Shown here piece after piece: positions 53,668 to 61,430 of a stretch of DNA of 64,000 bases. The stretch comes from Cohnella phaseoli. GTDB taxonomy: Bacteria > Bacillota > Bacilli > Paenibacillales > Paenibacillaceae. Both the position numbers and the translations under genes were made by a program. The stretch covers positions 112,347-176,346 of the forward strand of contig NZ_QRDZ01000019.1 in assembly GCF_003386235.1 (NCBI RefSeq), read 5' to 3'. A model generated the notes under the pieces. It ran no database searches and was not told where the DNA came from. It saw nothing but the letters and a program-made list of their open reading frames with translations. Each line of letters opens with the position of its first letter. Positions within the stretch are counted from its first letter, which is position 1.

Positions 53668-54573
53668 ATGATCGCCAAAATATCCAGACAACGTTATCTG
53701 TATGCCATGCTTATACCGGCTGTAGTGATCACTTTTATTTTCGCATACGTCCCCCTCTTCGGCTGGTTTATCGCATTCGTTAACTATAAACCCGGGTTTT
53801 CCTTGTTTTCATCGGAATGGATCGGGTTCCAGCAGTTCAAAGCTTTCTTCACGGAAACGAAGGATTACGTCTACTTGCTGCGGAACACGCTGTCGATCAA
53901 TATCGGCTCGTTGATTGCCAACCTGGGTACGGCATTCGTGTTTGCGCTTCTGTTGAACGAGGTGCGGCTGCGTTTTTTCGGGAAGCTGATTCAGACCGTT
54001 ACCTTCTTCCCCTTCTTCATCTCGTGGATCATTATTTACTCGCTATCGAACGCCTTGTTCGCAACCTCGGCCGGCGCGATCAACCAAATGCTCGTGCAAT
54101 GGGGCTGGATGGACGAAGGAATGAATGTGCTCGGCGATCCGAAGTATGCCTGGGCGTTTATTATTGCGATTGGCGTATGGAAATATCTCGGCTATAACAG
54201 CGTGATCTTTATTTCGTCCATTGCTTCGATTCCAGCGGAATATTACGAGGCCGCCCAGATCGACGGCGCCAACCGCTGGCAAAGAATGCTGTATATTACG
54301 GTGCCGAACCTGGTGCCGACGCTGATCGTGCTGCTCATTCTCAATAGCGGATGGATACTCAACTCCAACTTCGAACAGTTTTATTTGTTCACCAACACGA
54401 CGAACTGGGAGAAGATGGAGGTTCTCGATATTTACATTTATAAATACGGGTTGCAATTGCTGAACTACCCCTATGCGACTGCGGTTGGCATCATGAAGAC
54501 GGTTATGAGTCTGCTCATTATTGTCTCGGTGAATGCCATTGCCAAAAGAGCAACGGGAAAAGCCATATTTTAA
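53668..54573 (+). CDS. Sugar ABC transporter permease, LplB type, locus C
   Basis: A 301-residue permease from ATG 53668 (AAAGGATG upstream). EAA loop YEAAQIDGANRWQRMLYITVPN; the C terminus ends AKRATGKAIF. Nearly all of its length matches the locus B protein at 40955. It is followed 12 bases later by its LplC-type partner. Confidence 0.93.
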   Translation: MIAKISRQRYLYAMLIPAVVITFIFAYVPLFGWFIAFVNYKPGFSLFSSEWIGFQQFKAFFTETKDYVYLLRNTLSINIGSLIANLGTAFVFALLLNEVRLRFFGKLIQTVTFFPFFISWIIIYSLSNALFATSAGAINQMLVQWGWMDEGMNVLGDPKYAWAFIIAIGVWKYLGYNSVIFISSIASIPAEYYEAAQIDGANRWQRMLYITVPNLVPTLIVLLILNSGWILNSNFEQFYLFTNTTNWEKMEVLDIYIYKYGLQLLNYPYATAVGIMKTVMSLLIIVSVNAIAKRATGKAIF

Positions 54574-54585
54574 GAGGGGAACACG

Positions 54586-55464
54586 ATGAAAGAACGAACA
54601 ATAAGCGGTTCGCTGTTTGACGTAGCCAATACATTGTTTATGCTGTTTATTTTATCCGTCATGGTCGTCCCGTTCGTCTACATCCTCAGTTACTCGTTTA
54701 GCAATCCGGGCATGCTGAAGGGTGGTCTAATCTTGTGGCCGGCCGGCTTTACTTTGGACTCATATACGAAAGCCTTTGCGGACCCGGCCGTTCTGAAGAG
54801 CGTGTTCATCTCTGTCGCCCGAACCGTTCTCGGCCCTGCGCTGATGCTGCTGTTTACTTCGATGGGCGCTTATACGCTGACGCGCAGCGACCTGGGCGGG
54901 GTGAAGTTTTTTCGCAAATACTTCGTTTTTACGCTTTATTTCTCCAGCGGGATCATCCCAATGTATTTGCTGATGGGATACTTGCAGTTGAAAGGAACTT
55001 TCCTCGTGTACGTTCTGCCAGGGGCGGTGTCCGTTTTCAGTATGGTGCTCATCAAGACGTACATCGAAGCGCTGCCGAGAGAGCTTGAGGAAGCCGCCGT
55101 TGTGGACGGGGCCAATGATTTTCGATTGTTTTTCCAAGTGATTTTCCCGATTTGTACCCCTGTCTTCGCGGCCGTTGTTCTGTTTGAATGCGTGAATCAA
55201 TGGAATGCGTTTATCGATACGCAAATTTACAATACGATGTCTCCAGACCTGTATCCTTTGCAATATGTATTGTACAACACCTTAAATCAGATCAATTCCC
55301 TGGAGCAATTAAAGTTGCAGGGACAGAAAGGCCTAGGGGCGATTACGCCGCAGACATTCAAGATGGCGATAACGGTCATTACCGTGCTGCCGATCGCTTT
55401 CGTCTATCCTTTCTTGCAGAAATATTTTGTTAAGGGACTGCTGGTCGGTTCGATTAAGGGATAA
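54586..55464 (+). CDS. Sugar ABC transporter permease, LplC/YtcP type, locus C
   Basis: A 292-residue permease, the same length as the locus B homologue. EAA loop EEAAVVDGANDFRLFFQVIFPI; ending PFLQKYFVKGLLVGSIKG. AGAGGGGAA precedes the ATG at 54586. In locus B the next genes are two enzymes; here the oxidoreductase gene follows directly, so the enzyme genes were either gained in B or lost from C. Confidence 0.93.
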   Translation: MKERTISGSLFDVANTLFMLFILSVMVVPFVYILSYSFSNPGMLKGGLILWPAGFTLDSYTKAFADPAVLKSVFISVARTVLGPALMLLFTSMGAYTLTRSDLGGVKFFRKYFVFTLYFSSGIIPMYLLMGYLQLKGTFLVYVLPGAVSVFSMVLIKTYIEALPRELEEAAVVDGANDFRLFFQVIFPICTPVFAAVVLFECVNQWNAFIDTQIYNTMSPDLYPLQYVLYNTLNQINSLEQLKLQGQKGLGAITPQTFKMAITVITVLPIAFVYPFLQKYFVKGLLVGSIKG

Positions 55465-55508
55465 CGAATCAGGTTTATGGGACAAAAGGCAACGGAGGCG
55501 CAGCAACA

Positions 55509-56696
55509 ATGGGGAATAAAGTGAGATTGGCCGTCGTAGGCGGACAAAGGGGAGGCGCTTTCGGCTCTGCGCTGGTCAGCTTGGCGGATACGGTCGAGCT
55601 GGCGGCGGTATGCGATCTGAATCCGCTTGTGCTAGTCGATTGGCAGAGCAAGTATCCGGGCATCGCTGTGTTCGACAGCTTCGATAAACTGCTCGATAGT
55701 CCGACGGTTGATGCGGTTTTTCTCGCGACACCAATGCTGATTCATGCTCGCCAGGCCGTTCAGGCGCTGCGCGCAGGCAAACATGTGCTGAGCGAAGTGA
55801 TCGCCGCCCATACGATCGAGGATGGCTGGGAGTTGGTCGAAGCGGTCGAACAAACGGGCCTGACGTATATGATGGCGGAAAACTACCTCTTCACCCGCGA
55901 GAATATGATGGTGCAGCAGCTTGCAAGAGCAGGCAAATTCGGGGAAATCACGTATGCGGAATGCGGATACATTCACGATTGCCGGAATTTGTTTCATCAT
56001 GAAGACGGAAGCTTGACGTGGCGGGGAGAATATATTCGCGACTTTAATGGCGCTCCGTATCCGACGCATTCGCTTGGGCCGGTCGCGAAATGGCTTGGCA
56101 TCGGGGACGAAGGCGGAGATACCTTCGAAGAGCTGTTCACCATGAATGCGAACAACAGAGCGTCGGTCGCGTATTTCCGCGAGCGGTTCGGTGCTGAGCA
56201 CCCGGGCGCTCAGCCGGGATTTTGGCGGCAAGGAGATACGTCCAGCACGCTGATCCGCACGAAGCGCGGCGCGCTGATCTCGCTGCGTGTCGATCTTCAG
56301 TCGTCGCGCCCGCACAATATGGTGCATTACGGCTTGCAGGGCACGAAGGGTGCTTATATGGGGCCGAGATTCGACGGAGAAACGCCATTGATCTGGCAGG
56401 AGACCGAGATTGCCGGCGAGAAAGGCCATGAGGAGTGGCAGCCGCTTTGGTCATGCGCATCAAAGTGGGAACATCCGCTCTGGCGGGAATGGTCGGCTGA
56501 GGCGCTGGCTACGGGTCACGGCGGCGGCGACCTGTTCGTCCTGCAGGAGTTCGTGACGGCGGTGCGAGAACGCCGAAGACCTCTTGTCGACGTGTATGAT
56601 GCGGTGACGTGGAGCTCAGTGTTTCCATTGTCGGTACAGTCGACTGCGGCGGGCGGCGCGCCTGTGCGTTTTGTTGATTATCGGCAAGGCAAGTAA
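55509..56696 (+). CDS. Gfo/Idh/MocA family oxidoreductase, locus C
   Basis: A 395-residue NAD(P)-binding enzyme from ATG 55509 (GGAGG upstream). Nucleotide loop LAVVGGQRGGAFG; FLATPMLIHARQAVQALRAG, GKHVLSEVIAAHT and YAECGYIHDCRN are shared with the locus B enzyme. Two paralogues of this quality at matching ends of both loci suggest each processes the sugar from its own transporter. It ends 18 bases before a strong bidirectional hairpin. Confidence 0.9.
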   Translation: MGNKVRLAVVGGQRGGAFGSALVSLADTVELAAVCDLNPLVLVDWQSKYPGIAVFDSFDKLLDSPTVDAVFLATPMLIHARQAVQALRAGKHVLSEVIAAHTIEDGWELVEAVEQTGLTYMMAENYLFTRENMMVQQLARAGKFGEITYAECGYIHDCRNLFHHEDGSLTWRGEYIRDFNGAPYPTHSLGPVAKWLGIGDEGGDTFEELFTMNANNRASVAYFRERFGAEHPGAQPGFWRQGDTSSTLIRTKRGALISLRVDLQSSRPHNMVHYGLQGTKGAYMGPRFDGETPLIWQETEIAGEKGHEEWQPLWSCASKWEHPLWREWSAEALATGHGGGDLFVLQEFVTAVRERRRPLVDVYDAVTWSSVFPLSVQSTAAGGAPVRFVDYRQGK

Positions 56697-56714
56697 AGAT
56701 GAAGCTTCTATATT

Positions 56715-56760
56715 AGAATGCAAGAGGCGCTCCGGATATCGGAAGCGCCTCTTGCATTCT
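56715..56760. terminator. Bidirectional terminator between locus C and DoxX copy 3
   Basis: AGAATGCAAGAGGCGCT (56715-56731) pairs perfectly with AGCGCCTCTTGCATTCT (56744-56760), a 17-bp stem extended by CCG/CGG. It serves the convergent oxidoreductase and DoxX genes. The core is the same hairpin as the other DoxX terminators, lengthened by flanking complementarity. Confidence 0.75.
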
Positions 56761-56791
56761 GGCTATGGGAGATGGGTATGGAGCTTACTGT

Positions 56792-57334
56792 TTATTTGGC
56801 AAGCGCCCCTTCGCCGGTTGTCGGATTTTTCGGCTTATGGTGGAAGAGACGGTCGGTGCCCTTATGAATCAGCGGGAGCACGTAGCGGTCAAGTCCGAAG
56901 CGTCCGGCGTTCGTCCCGGCGACGACGACCAACATTCCGAGGAGCAGCAGCCAAGGGTTCGTGCTTACGGTTCCGGTGAACAGGAACATGAAGTTCATTA
57001 GGATTCCGAAGAAGGCGGCGGTCAGCGTTAACGTTCCGAGTATGAGTCCAAGTCCGACTAAGAATTCGCCCCATGGGATCAAGACGTTAATGATCTTTAC
57101 GTTCGGCAGTGCAAAATGTTCAAGGAATGCTAGGTAAGTCGGGTAGACCGCCTCCCCTGTCGCCTTATCGACGATCGGGTTGTTCACGGCATTGTTCAGG
57201 AAGCCCCCTGCGTTAAACGGCGTTGCTCCGGTAATTTTATGCCAGCCTGCCGTTAACCAAGCATATCCGACTACGAATCTGACGATCATTACGATCACTG
57301 CCGCGATGCGGTGTTCTCTCCAAAGTTTCATCAT
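56792..57334 (-). CDS. DoxX family membrane protein, copy 3
   Basis: A 180-residue protein almost identical to copy 2; a single residue change (His for Asn near residue 8) is visible. The block 56725-57533 aligns with 47562-48370 at a constant offset of 9163 with no insertion or deletion. ATG 57334 is set by the same GAGGAG. It is separate from locus C, on the opposite strand. Confidence 0.85.
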   Translation of the reverse strand: MMKLWREHRIAAVIVMIVRFVVGYAWLTAGWHKITGATPFNAGGFLNNAVNNPIVDKATGEAVYPTYLAFLEHFALPNVKIINVLIPWGEFLVGLGLILGTLTLTAAFFGILMNFMFLFTGTVSTNPWLLLLGMLVVVAGTNAGRFGLDRYVLPLIHKGTDRLFHHKPKNPTTGEGALAK

Positions 57335-57487
57335 GTCACTCACTCCTCAATTGATTTTAGCTTGCTTTTTATTTTGAACGGGTCCGATTAGGTGTGCGTC
57401 TGTTGTTTGTTCGCCGATGTTCGAGATCGTTGGGGAGACATCGGGATCACCTTCCTCGCTGGCTTTGTGTTTGTCTTTCATGGCTTT

Positions 57488-57530
57488 ATTGTACGTCCAG
57501 TTGCGATTTTAATTTGTGATTAAAATCACA
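57488..57530 (-). promoter_or_regulatory. Predicted Crp/Fnr-activated promoter of DoxX copy 3
   Basis: TGTGATTTTAATCACA (57515-57530, minus) with TACAAT (57488-57493); implied start near 57481, palindrome centre at -41.5. The sequence upstream of the palindrome differs from copies 1 and 2, so the palindrome marks the edge of the conserved block. Confidence 0.7.
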
Positions 57531-57582
57531 AAGTAGACCATGTTCATTTTTATGCCACATTTGATCGCCCCCTCAGCTCAAC

Positions 57583-58011
57583 TCATCGACTCAGTAGCTG
57601 AAGCGCGACAAGGCAAACTCCGAGGAAGAGACATAGCGGACTATGCAACTGTGTATCCCATTTAGCGAATGGCGTATCGATTTGCTTCTTAAAGAAACCG
57701 ACCCAGCGAAAATCTCCGATAGCTCGCAATAGAAATACGACAGATAATGCCCAACCTCCATATCGTAGCAGCCACTTCGAGAAAAGGAACGACTCCACAG
57801 CTTCGTTAGCCTCCAGAACAAACCATCCGGCCAGAGCCAAGGCCACGGCAACGAGGATTGTAGCGGTCTTGGAAGGCCGAAACAATGGAGCCTTGCCGTT
57901 GCTTGGAACCGCGGCTTCGCCTCCCCAGCTTCCTCCCGCCGCCCAATACCAATGAATTCCGCTAAGCAGAAATAATATTCCTCCAACGATCCAGGCCATG
58001 GCCTCTATCAT
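57583..58011 (-). CDS. DUF3995-like small membrane protein
   Basis: A 142-residue protein from ATG 58011, with GGGAGG upstream. Four hydrophobic helices are seen: MAWIVGGILFLLSGIHWYWA, TILVAVALALAGWFVL, YGGWALSVVFLLRAIGDF and SPLCLFLGVCLVALQLL. The pattern GIHWYWAAGGSWGG and the GDFRWVGFFKK ending fit the DUF3995 family, of unknown function. It is divergent from nothing nearby and lies just downstream of the broken receiver gene. Confidence 0.75.
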   Translation of the reverse strand: MIEAMAWIVGGILFLLSGIHWYWAAGGSWGGEAAVPSNGKAPLFRPSKTATILVAVALALAGWFVLEANEAVESFLFSKWLLRYGGWALSVVFLLRAIGDFRWVGFFKKQIDTPFAKWDTQLHSPLCLFLGVCLVALQLLSR

Positions 58012-58028
58012 GTGAACGCCTCCCTTAT

Positions 58029-58374
58029 CTATCTGATACGAATATCCCGTCGCCGATGGCCGAACGAAATCAGTTCTTTCTCCCGCTTATATCGTTTGTT
58101 CTGTTCCAAGGCCGCCGCATCGTCCACTTCCGCCACCATCAGAACCATTCCATCCTCAAGCATCCATTCCAGATCCAACGTTTTCAGCCGAAATTCGATT
58201 CATCTTAATGTCCGTCACGATCACGTCGGGATCGAGCCGTTCGACTAGCAATAAGGCCTCTTCGCCGTCTTCCGCAGTATGTACCTCAGCCACTCCGCAC
58301 TCCGCCCACGGGAAGACCGTCTTCAGCCCCTCGCGTATTTCCTTCTCGTCGTCGACAATAAGTACCTTATGCAT
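58029..58374 (-). pseudogene. Broken response-regulator gene joined to a foreign 3' fragment
   Basis: ATG 58374 begins a receiver domain: MHKVLIVDDEKEIREGLKTV, with phosphoacceptor D55 in IVTDIKM. After M58 (about 58201) the homology stops and the frame ends at 58156 after 14 unrelated residues. In another frame, about 58196 down to the TAG at 58029-58031, an open stretch reads FRLKTLDLEWMLEDGMVLMV... and ends GHRRRDIRIR, like the 3' end of a different gene. A deletion that fused the two best explains this. The expected phospho-switch and output domain are missing. Confidence 0.65.
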
Positions 58375-58460
58375 TTCCGCTACGCCCCTCTTCAACGACT
58401 TCCATCTATCGGCATCATATTGCATCGGCGACAATTGTTCAACCTCCGGTGTCTCAATAG

Positions 58461-58590
58461 GAAATCGCACAACGCAGCCCGGATCAGGCTCAAACGACGT
58501 TTGTACGAAAAACCGTACAACGCAGCTCATATCAGTCCCGATCAACGAACATTTGTAGGAAATATCGTACAAAGCGACCAAAATCAAAGG
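58461..58590. repeat. Degenerate tandem repeat, about 50-bp period
   Basis: Three copies of a GAAA..CGNACAACGCAG-like core are spaced 48 and 52 bases apart (ACAACGCAG at 58469 and 58517, ACAAAGCG at 58569), with intervening GATCA and ACGTTTGTAC/ACATTTGTAG. The stretch 58375-58689 holds no other feature except the promoter of the next gene. Such repeats are common between Paenibacillaceae genes; function unknown. Confidence 0.55.
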
Positions 58591-58641
58591 TTGTATGACA
58601 CTAAAACGTCTTCGATGATAATAGGAGGCTGGAATTATCTG

Positions 58642-58650
58642 TGCTATACT
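58642..58650 (+). promoter_or_regulatory. Extended -10 promoter of the membrane protein gene at 58690
   Basis: TGCTATACT is an extended -10 element (TGn plus TATACT). The start would be near 58657, about 33 bases before the ATG. No strong -35 box is needed for this class. Confidence 0.45.
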
Positions 58651-58689
58651 GTAAGATCGCATGACTACATAAAATTAAAGGAGATCAAC

Positions 58690-59238
58690 ATGAACAGTCA
58701 CAGCAGTTTACACGTTTTGCTTGATGACATTTCAAGTAAACAAAAGAAAGGCTTACCCTTTATATTAGCGTCGATTTGTATTTGGGGAATTATCACTATA
58801 ATTACATTCAGTTCGCTAGATCTAATGGTAAAAAACATCATCACCCTGTCTTGCGGAGCGCTATTGTTTCCGATATCCACCATTTGGGCAAAAATACTAA
58901 AGGTAAATTTATTTTATAAAGAAAATCCAATGATTAACGGACTACTTATTGCTACCAACAATCAAGTGTTATACATAATTATTTGCGTCTTCCTTCTAAT
59001 TAAGGCTCCCACGCTAGTACTGCCGGCATATGCCATCATTTACGGCGCACATTTACTGCCCTATTCCTTTTTTTATCAATCAAAAAGCTATAGGATTGTT
59101 TCTATATTTATTTGCCTAGCCATTTTGGCAAGGCTTGTTTTTTTACGACTGAGTGTGGATTTTATACCCGTAATTGTTGAAATCGGTGTAATTTCTTTAG
59201 CCCTTCTGCTGCGCAAAGAATTACAGAAAAAGAATTAA
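58690..59238 (+). CDS. Polytopic membrane protein, DUF7010-like
   Basis: A 182-residue protein from ATG 58690, where AAAGGAG lies seven bases upstream. The open frame extends far upstream but without a ribosome site. After KQKKGLPFILASICIWGIIT come about five to six hydrophobic helices and a lysine-rich end. The DNA is markedly AT-rich relative to neighbours, which suggests recent acquisition. Resemblance to the DUF7010 family (KQKKGLPFILAS opening) is from memory and moderate. Convergent with the fibronectin-type gene. Confidence 0.68.
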   Translation: MNSHSSLHVLLDDISSKQKKGLPFILASICIWGIITIITFSSLDLMVKNIITLSCGALLFPISTIWAKILKVNLFYKENPMINGLLIATNNQVLYIIICVFLLIKAPTLVLPAYAIIYGAHLLPYSFFYQSKSYRIVSIFICLAILARLVFLRLSVDFIPVIVEIGVISLALLLRKELQKKN

Positions 59239-59255
59239 TTCTAGCACACCATAGA

Positions 59256-59287
59256 AAAAGCCCGGGAGCCGAAGCCCCCGGGCTTTT
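59256..59287. terminator. Bidirectional terminator
   Basis: AAAAGCCCGGGAGCC and CCCCCGGGCTTTT form a GC-rich stem with A-tract and T-tract on either side, between the convergent genes ending at 59238 and 59303. Confidence 0.88.
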
Positions 59288-59302
59288 AATTTATGAAGTT
59301 GT

Positions 59303-60535
59303 TCACTTATCGTACTCATCCACGTCAAACGTGAGGATCTTATCGAAGATCACGTACTCGCTGCGAGCAGCGAACGGACCTTGATTCCATGTCTTCGTGA
59401 ACCTGTATTTAGCAGGGCCGACACCCGCATCCTTGGCGTCGTACCAGGCGAGGAAAGCGTTAAGCTCGGCTTCGGAAAGCTCGTATTCCTTGATCTGACC
59501 GCCAAGCAAATAGATCGTCAGAAGCGCTCCCGGAGAAGCCGTTCCTCCCACTTGGGCAGAGGCTTCGTTCGAATATGCGCTTTCCTGTCCGAGATCGTTC
59601 GTTGCCGTGACTACGTAGTAATAAGGAGTGTTCGAGTCGACCTTACTATCAGTGTACGTAGTCCCATAGACGCTCTTGGCAACGGTGATGTACGGCCCTT
59701 CCTCGTAGACCGATCGTTTCACTTTGTAGTACGTTGCGCCGGTCACGGACACCCAATCCAAGGAAATCGTTCCCTCCGCATCGTTGCCGCGAGCTTGCAG
59801 ATTTTGAGGCGGGCTTATTTTCGGTACAACCGACACTTCGTTCGATCTCTCGCTCTCTCTTCCCTCCATGATATAGGTCACGACATAATAATAAGTCGTC
59901 CCGTTCGTGACAGTGCGATCTTCGTAAGAGTTGGATGTCGAGGTCCCGATATGAACATACGGACCTTCCGGAATTTTCGAACGTTTGATATAGGCGTATG
60001 TGGCCTCCGTAACGCTGGGCGTGGACCAACTCAAGGTTACCTTTCTGTCCTCGGGAGTGGCCGCAAGATCGTCAATCGGAGGCTGGGTAAGCGCACCGAA
60101 TACATCGAACTCATATAGTCGAGCTGCGTTCAGGTTCGGATCGATATTCTCAATATGGATATAGACAACGTTTCTAACCGGCACCTGTAAGTGCACCGTT
60201 TGAATCGCAGAGGTGCGTTCGATCTCCTCCGAATATAAAAATTGTCTCAACCCGTTATAGAAAGTTAATCTGGCCCTCCCCTCGGTTAAAAACGACTTGT
60301 AGCTCGTAATCGTCACTGGCGACGATCCCCATTCCAGGATGGATCCCGAATAAATATCCGCAGAGGTTTGGAGGTCGTTATCCGTTGCGCGGCTGTCATA
60401 TTGCCCCGGCCACGTCGTATAATAGCCTTCTTTACCATTCAATAGTCCGCCCATTGCGGCATAGGTCTGCGTTGCAGGAACGAACAAGCCGAAGATTAGC
60501 ATCAATCCTAGCCATACACATATGTTCTTTTTCAC
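59303..60535 (-). CDS. Secreted protein with two fibronectin type III domains
   Basis: A 410-residue exported protein from GTG 60535 (TGGAGG upstream). The signal peptide ends near TYAAM. Residues 30-150 look like a discoidin/galactose-binding type domain (YDSRATDNDLQTSADI, VVYIHIENIDPN). Two Fn3 domains span about 155-243 and 245-330 (VTLSWSTPSVTEATYAYIKR, ISLDWVSVTGATYYKVKRS; both with NGTTYYYVVT/NTPYYYVVT). The C-terminal 80 residues hold a small alpha/beta region (EYELSEAELNAFLAWYDAKD). It may bind surface glycans; no catalytic motif. It shares an upstream motif with the phage tail operon. Confidence 0.85.
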   Translation of the reverse strand: MKKNICVWLGLMLIFGLFVPATQTYAAMGGLLNGKEGYYTTWPGQYDSRATDNDLQTSADIYSGSILEWGSSPVTITSYKSFLTEGRARLTFYNGLRQFLYSEEIERTSAIQTVHLQVPVRNVVYIHIENIDPNLNAARLYEFDVFGALTQPPIDDLAATPEDRKVTLSWSTPSVTEATYAYIKRSKIPEGPYVHIGTSTSNSYEDRTVTNGTTYYYVVTYIMEGRESERSNEVSVVPKISPPQNLQARGNDAEGTISLDWVSVTGATYYKVKRSVYEEGPYITVAKSVYGTTYTDSKVDSNTPYYYVVTATNDLGQESAYSNEASAQVGGTASPGALLTIYLLGGQIKEYELSEAELNAFLAWYDAKDAGVGPAKYRFTKTWNQGPFAARSEYVIFDKILTFDVDEYDK

Positions 60536-60570
60536 CCGTCTACCTCCAGTCGTATATTTACTTTCACTAG

Positions 60571-60590
60571 TAGGTGGCTTTCGTACGACA
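60571..60590 (-). promoter_or_regulatory. 20-bp motif upstream of the fibronectin-type gene, shared with 28586-28605
   Basis: Plus-strand TAGGTGGCTTTCGTACGACA differs at one base from the copy ahead of the tail operon. It stands about 35 bases ahead of the GTG. Same orientation relative to the gene in both cases, so a shared regulator or sigma factor is possible. Confidence 0.5.
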
Positions 60591-60649
60591 TGCCGTATAA
60601 GCTTTCCTGTATCCTCGGTCGAACTAAAGGTTTTATAGACAACAAAAAA

Positions 60650-60681
60650 AACTCCGGCCTCGTACTCGTACGGTCAGAGTT
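60650..60681 (-). terminator. Terminator of the toxin-antitoxin operon
   Basis: On the minus strand, ACTCTGACC...GGCCGGAGT closes around GTACGAGTAC and is followed by eight T. It lies about 10 bases after the Doc-like stop. Confidence 0.8.
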
Positions 60682-60691
60682 TTTGTATACG

Positions 60692-61084
60692 TTATTTTTC
60701 TCTCGAATGCTCATTCAATAGAGAACTGATCGTCTTCAAAGAGTGCTCGCCTTTAGCGATGTCGATTATAAACTCCACCGCAAACTCACGTTCCATTCGT
60801 AAATAATACCCATTTAACATTAAAAAAGATTTTGTAACCAGATAGGCCGTTCGCTTATTGCCATTGTGAAAGCAATGGTTCTTCACCAGGGATTCCAGCA
60901 GCGCTGCAGCCTTGTCAAATAAAGTTGGATAAGCATCTTCTTCAAACAGACTCTGCCGGGGTCTATAAACCGCAGATTCCAGCAAACTATGATCCTTCAC
61001 GCCTGCTTGCTCTGCGTCATTCATTTTTTTCATCATAAAATAATGGGCTGCGACGACTTCTTCCAGGGTCAGAAAATGAGTCAT
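60692..61084 (-). CDS. doc: Doc-like toxin (Fic fold)
   Basis: A 130-residue protein. H70-x-F-x-x-G-N-K-R-T (HCFHNGNKRTA) is the Doc active site, in which lysine replaces the second glycine of true Fic AMP-transferases. P1 Doc uses this to phosphorylate EF-Tu and halt translation. Length and the opening FLTLEEVVAAHYFMM also fit. It starts one base after the antitoxin stop, so the two are made together; the partner should neutralise it. Confidence 0.9.
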   Translation of the reverse strand: MTHFLTLEEVVAAHYFMMKKMNDAEQAGVKDHSLLESAVYRPRQSLFEEDAYPTLFDKAAALLESLVKNHCFHNGNKRTAYLVTKSFLMLNGYYLRMEREFAVEFIIDIAKGEHSLKTISSLLNEHSREK

Positions 61085-61085
61085 A

Positions 61086-61379
61086 TCACCGATCCCTTAA
61101 ATCTTCAAAAATGTCTCTATCTTCTTCAAAGATGTCAAAGAAAGCTTCCAGAACCTCGGTTCGGACGTTATCGGGCAGTTTAATTTGGCGGACCTTTTTG
61201 ATGACCACTTCACCGCGATCGTTTTCGATAAATTCAATCTCGTCCCCCTGTGTAACATCAAGCTTTGCAGCAAGACTTTTAGGTAAGCTTACACCCAAGC
61301 TGTTCCCCATTCGTCCTATTTTACGGGAGTACCGTATTGCATTCTGTTTATCATTCATCCATTTGATCCCTCTGTTCAT
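61086..61379 (-). CDS. AbrB/MazE-type antitoxin of the Doc pair
   Basis: A 97-residue protein from ATG 61379 with AAAGGAG eight bases upstream. Residues 20-60 form a swapped-hairpin AbrB domain (RKIGRMGNSLGVSLPKSLAA, then VTQGDEIEFIEND), which binds DNA. The acidic C terminus (FFDIFEEDRDIFEDL) probably wraps the toxin. The more common partner of Doc is Phd; this is a mixed pair. It lies directly in front of the toxin and likely represses its own promoter. Confidence 0.87.
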   Translation of the reverse strand: MNRGIKWMNDKQNAIRYSRKIGRMGNSLGVSLPKSLAAKLDVTQGDEIEFIENDRGEVVIKKVRQIKLPDNVRTEVLEAFFDIFEEDRDIFEDLRDR

Positions 61380-61430
61380 TAAAAATTCTCCTTTCCATAG
61401 TATGATCCGTACACTCAGAGTTACACCTTA

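Noticed and set aside
55632..56429. 265-codon minus-strand open frame opposite the locus C oxidoreductase
   Set aside because: A shadow; similar antisense frames appear opposite the locus B paralogue, as expected from shared codon patterns.
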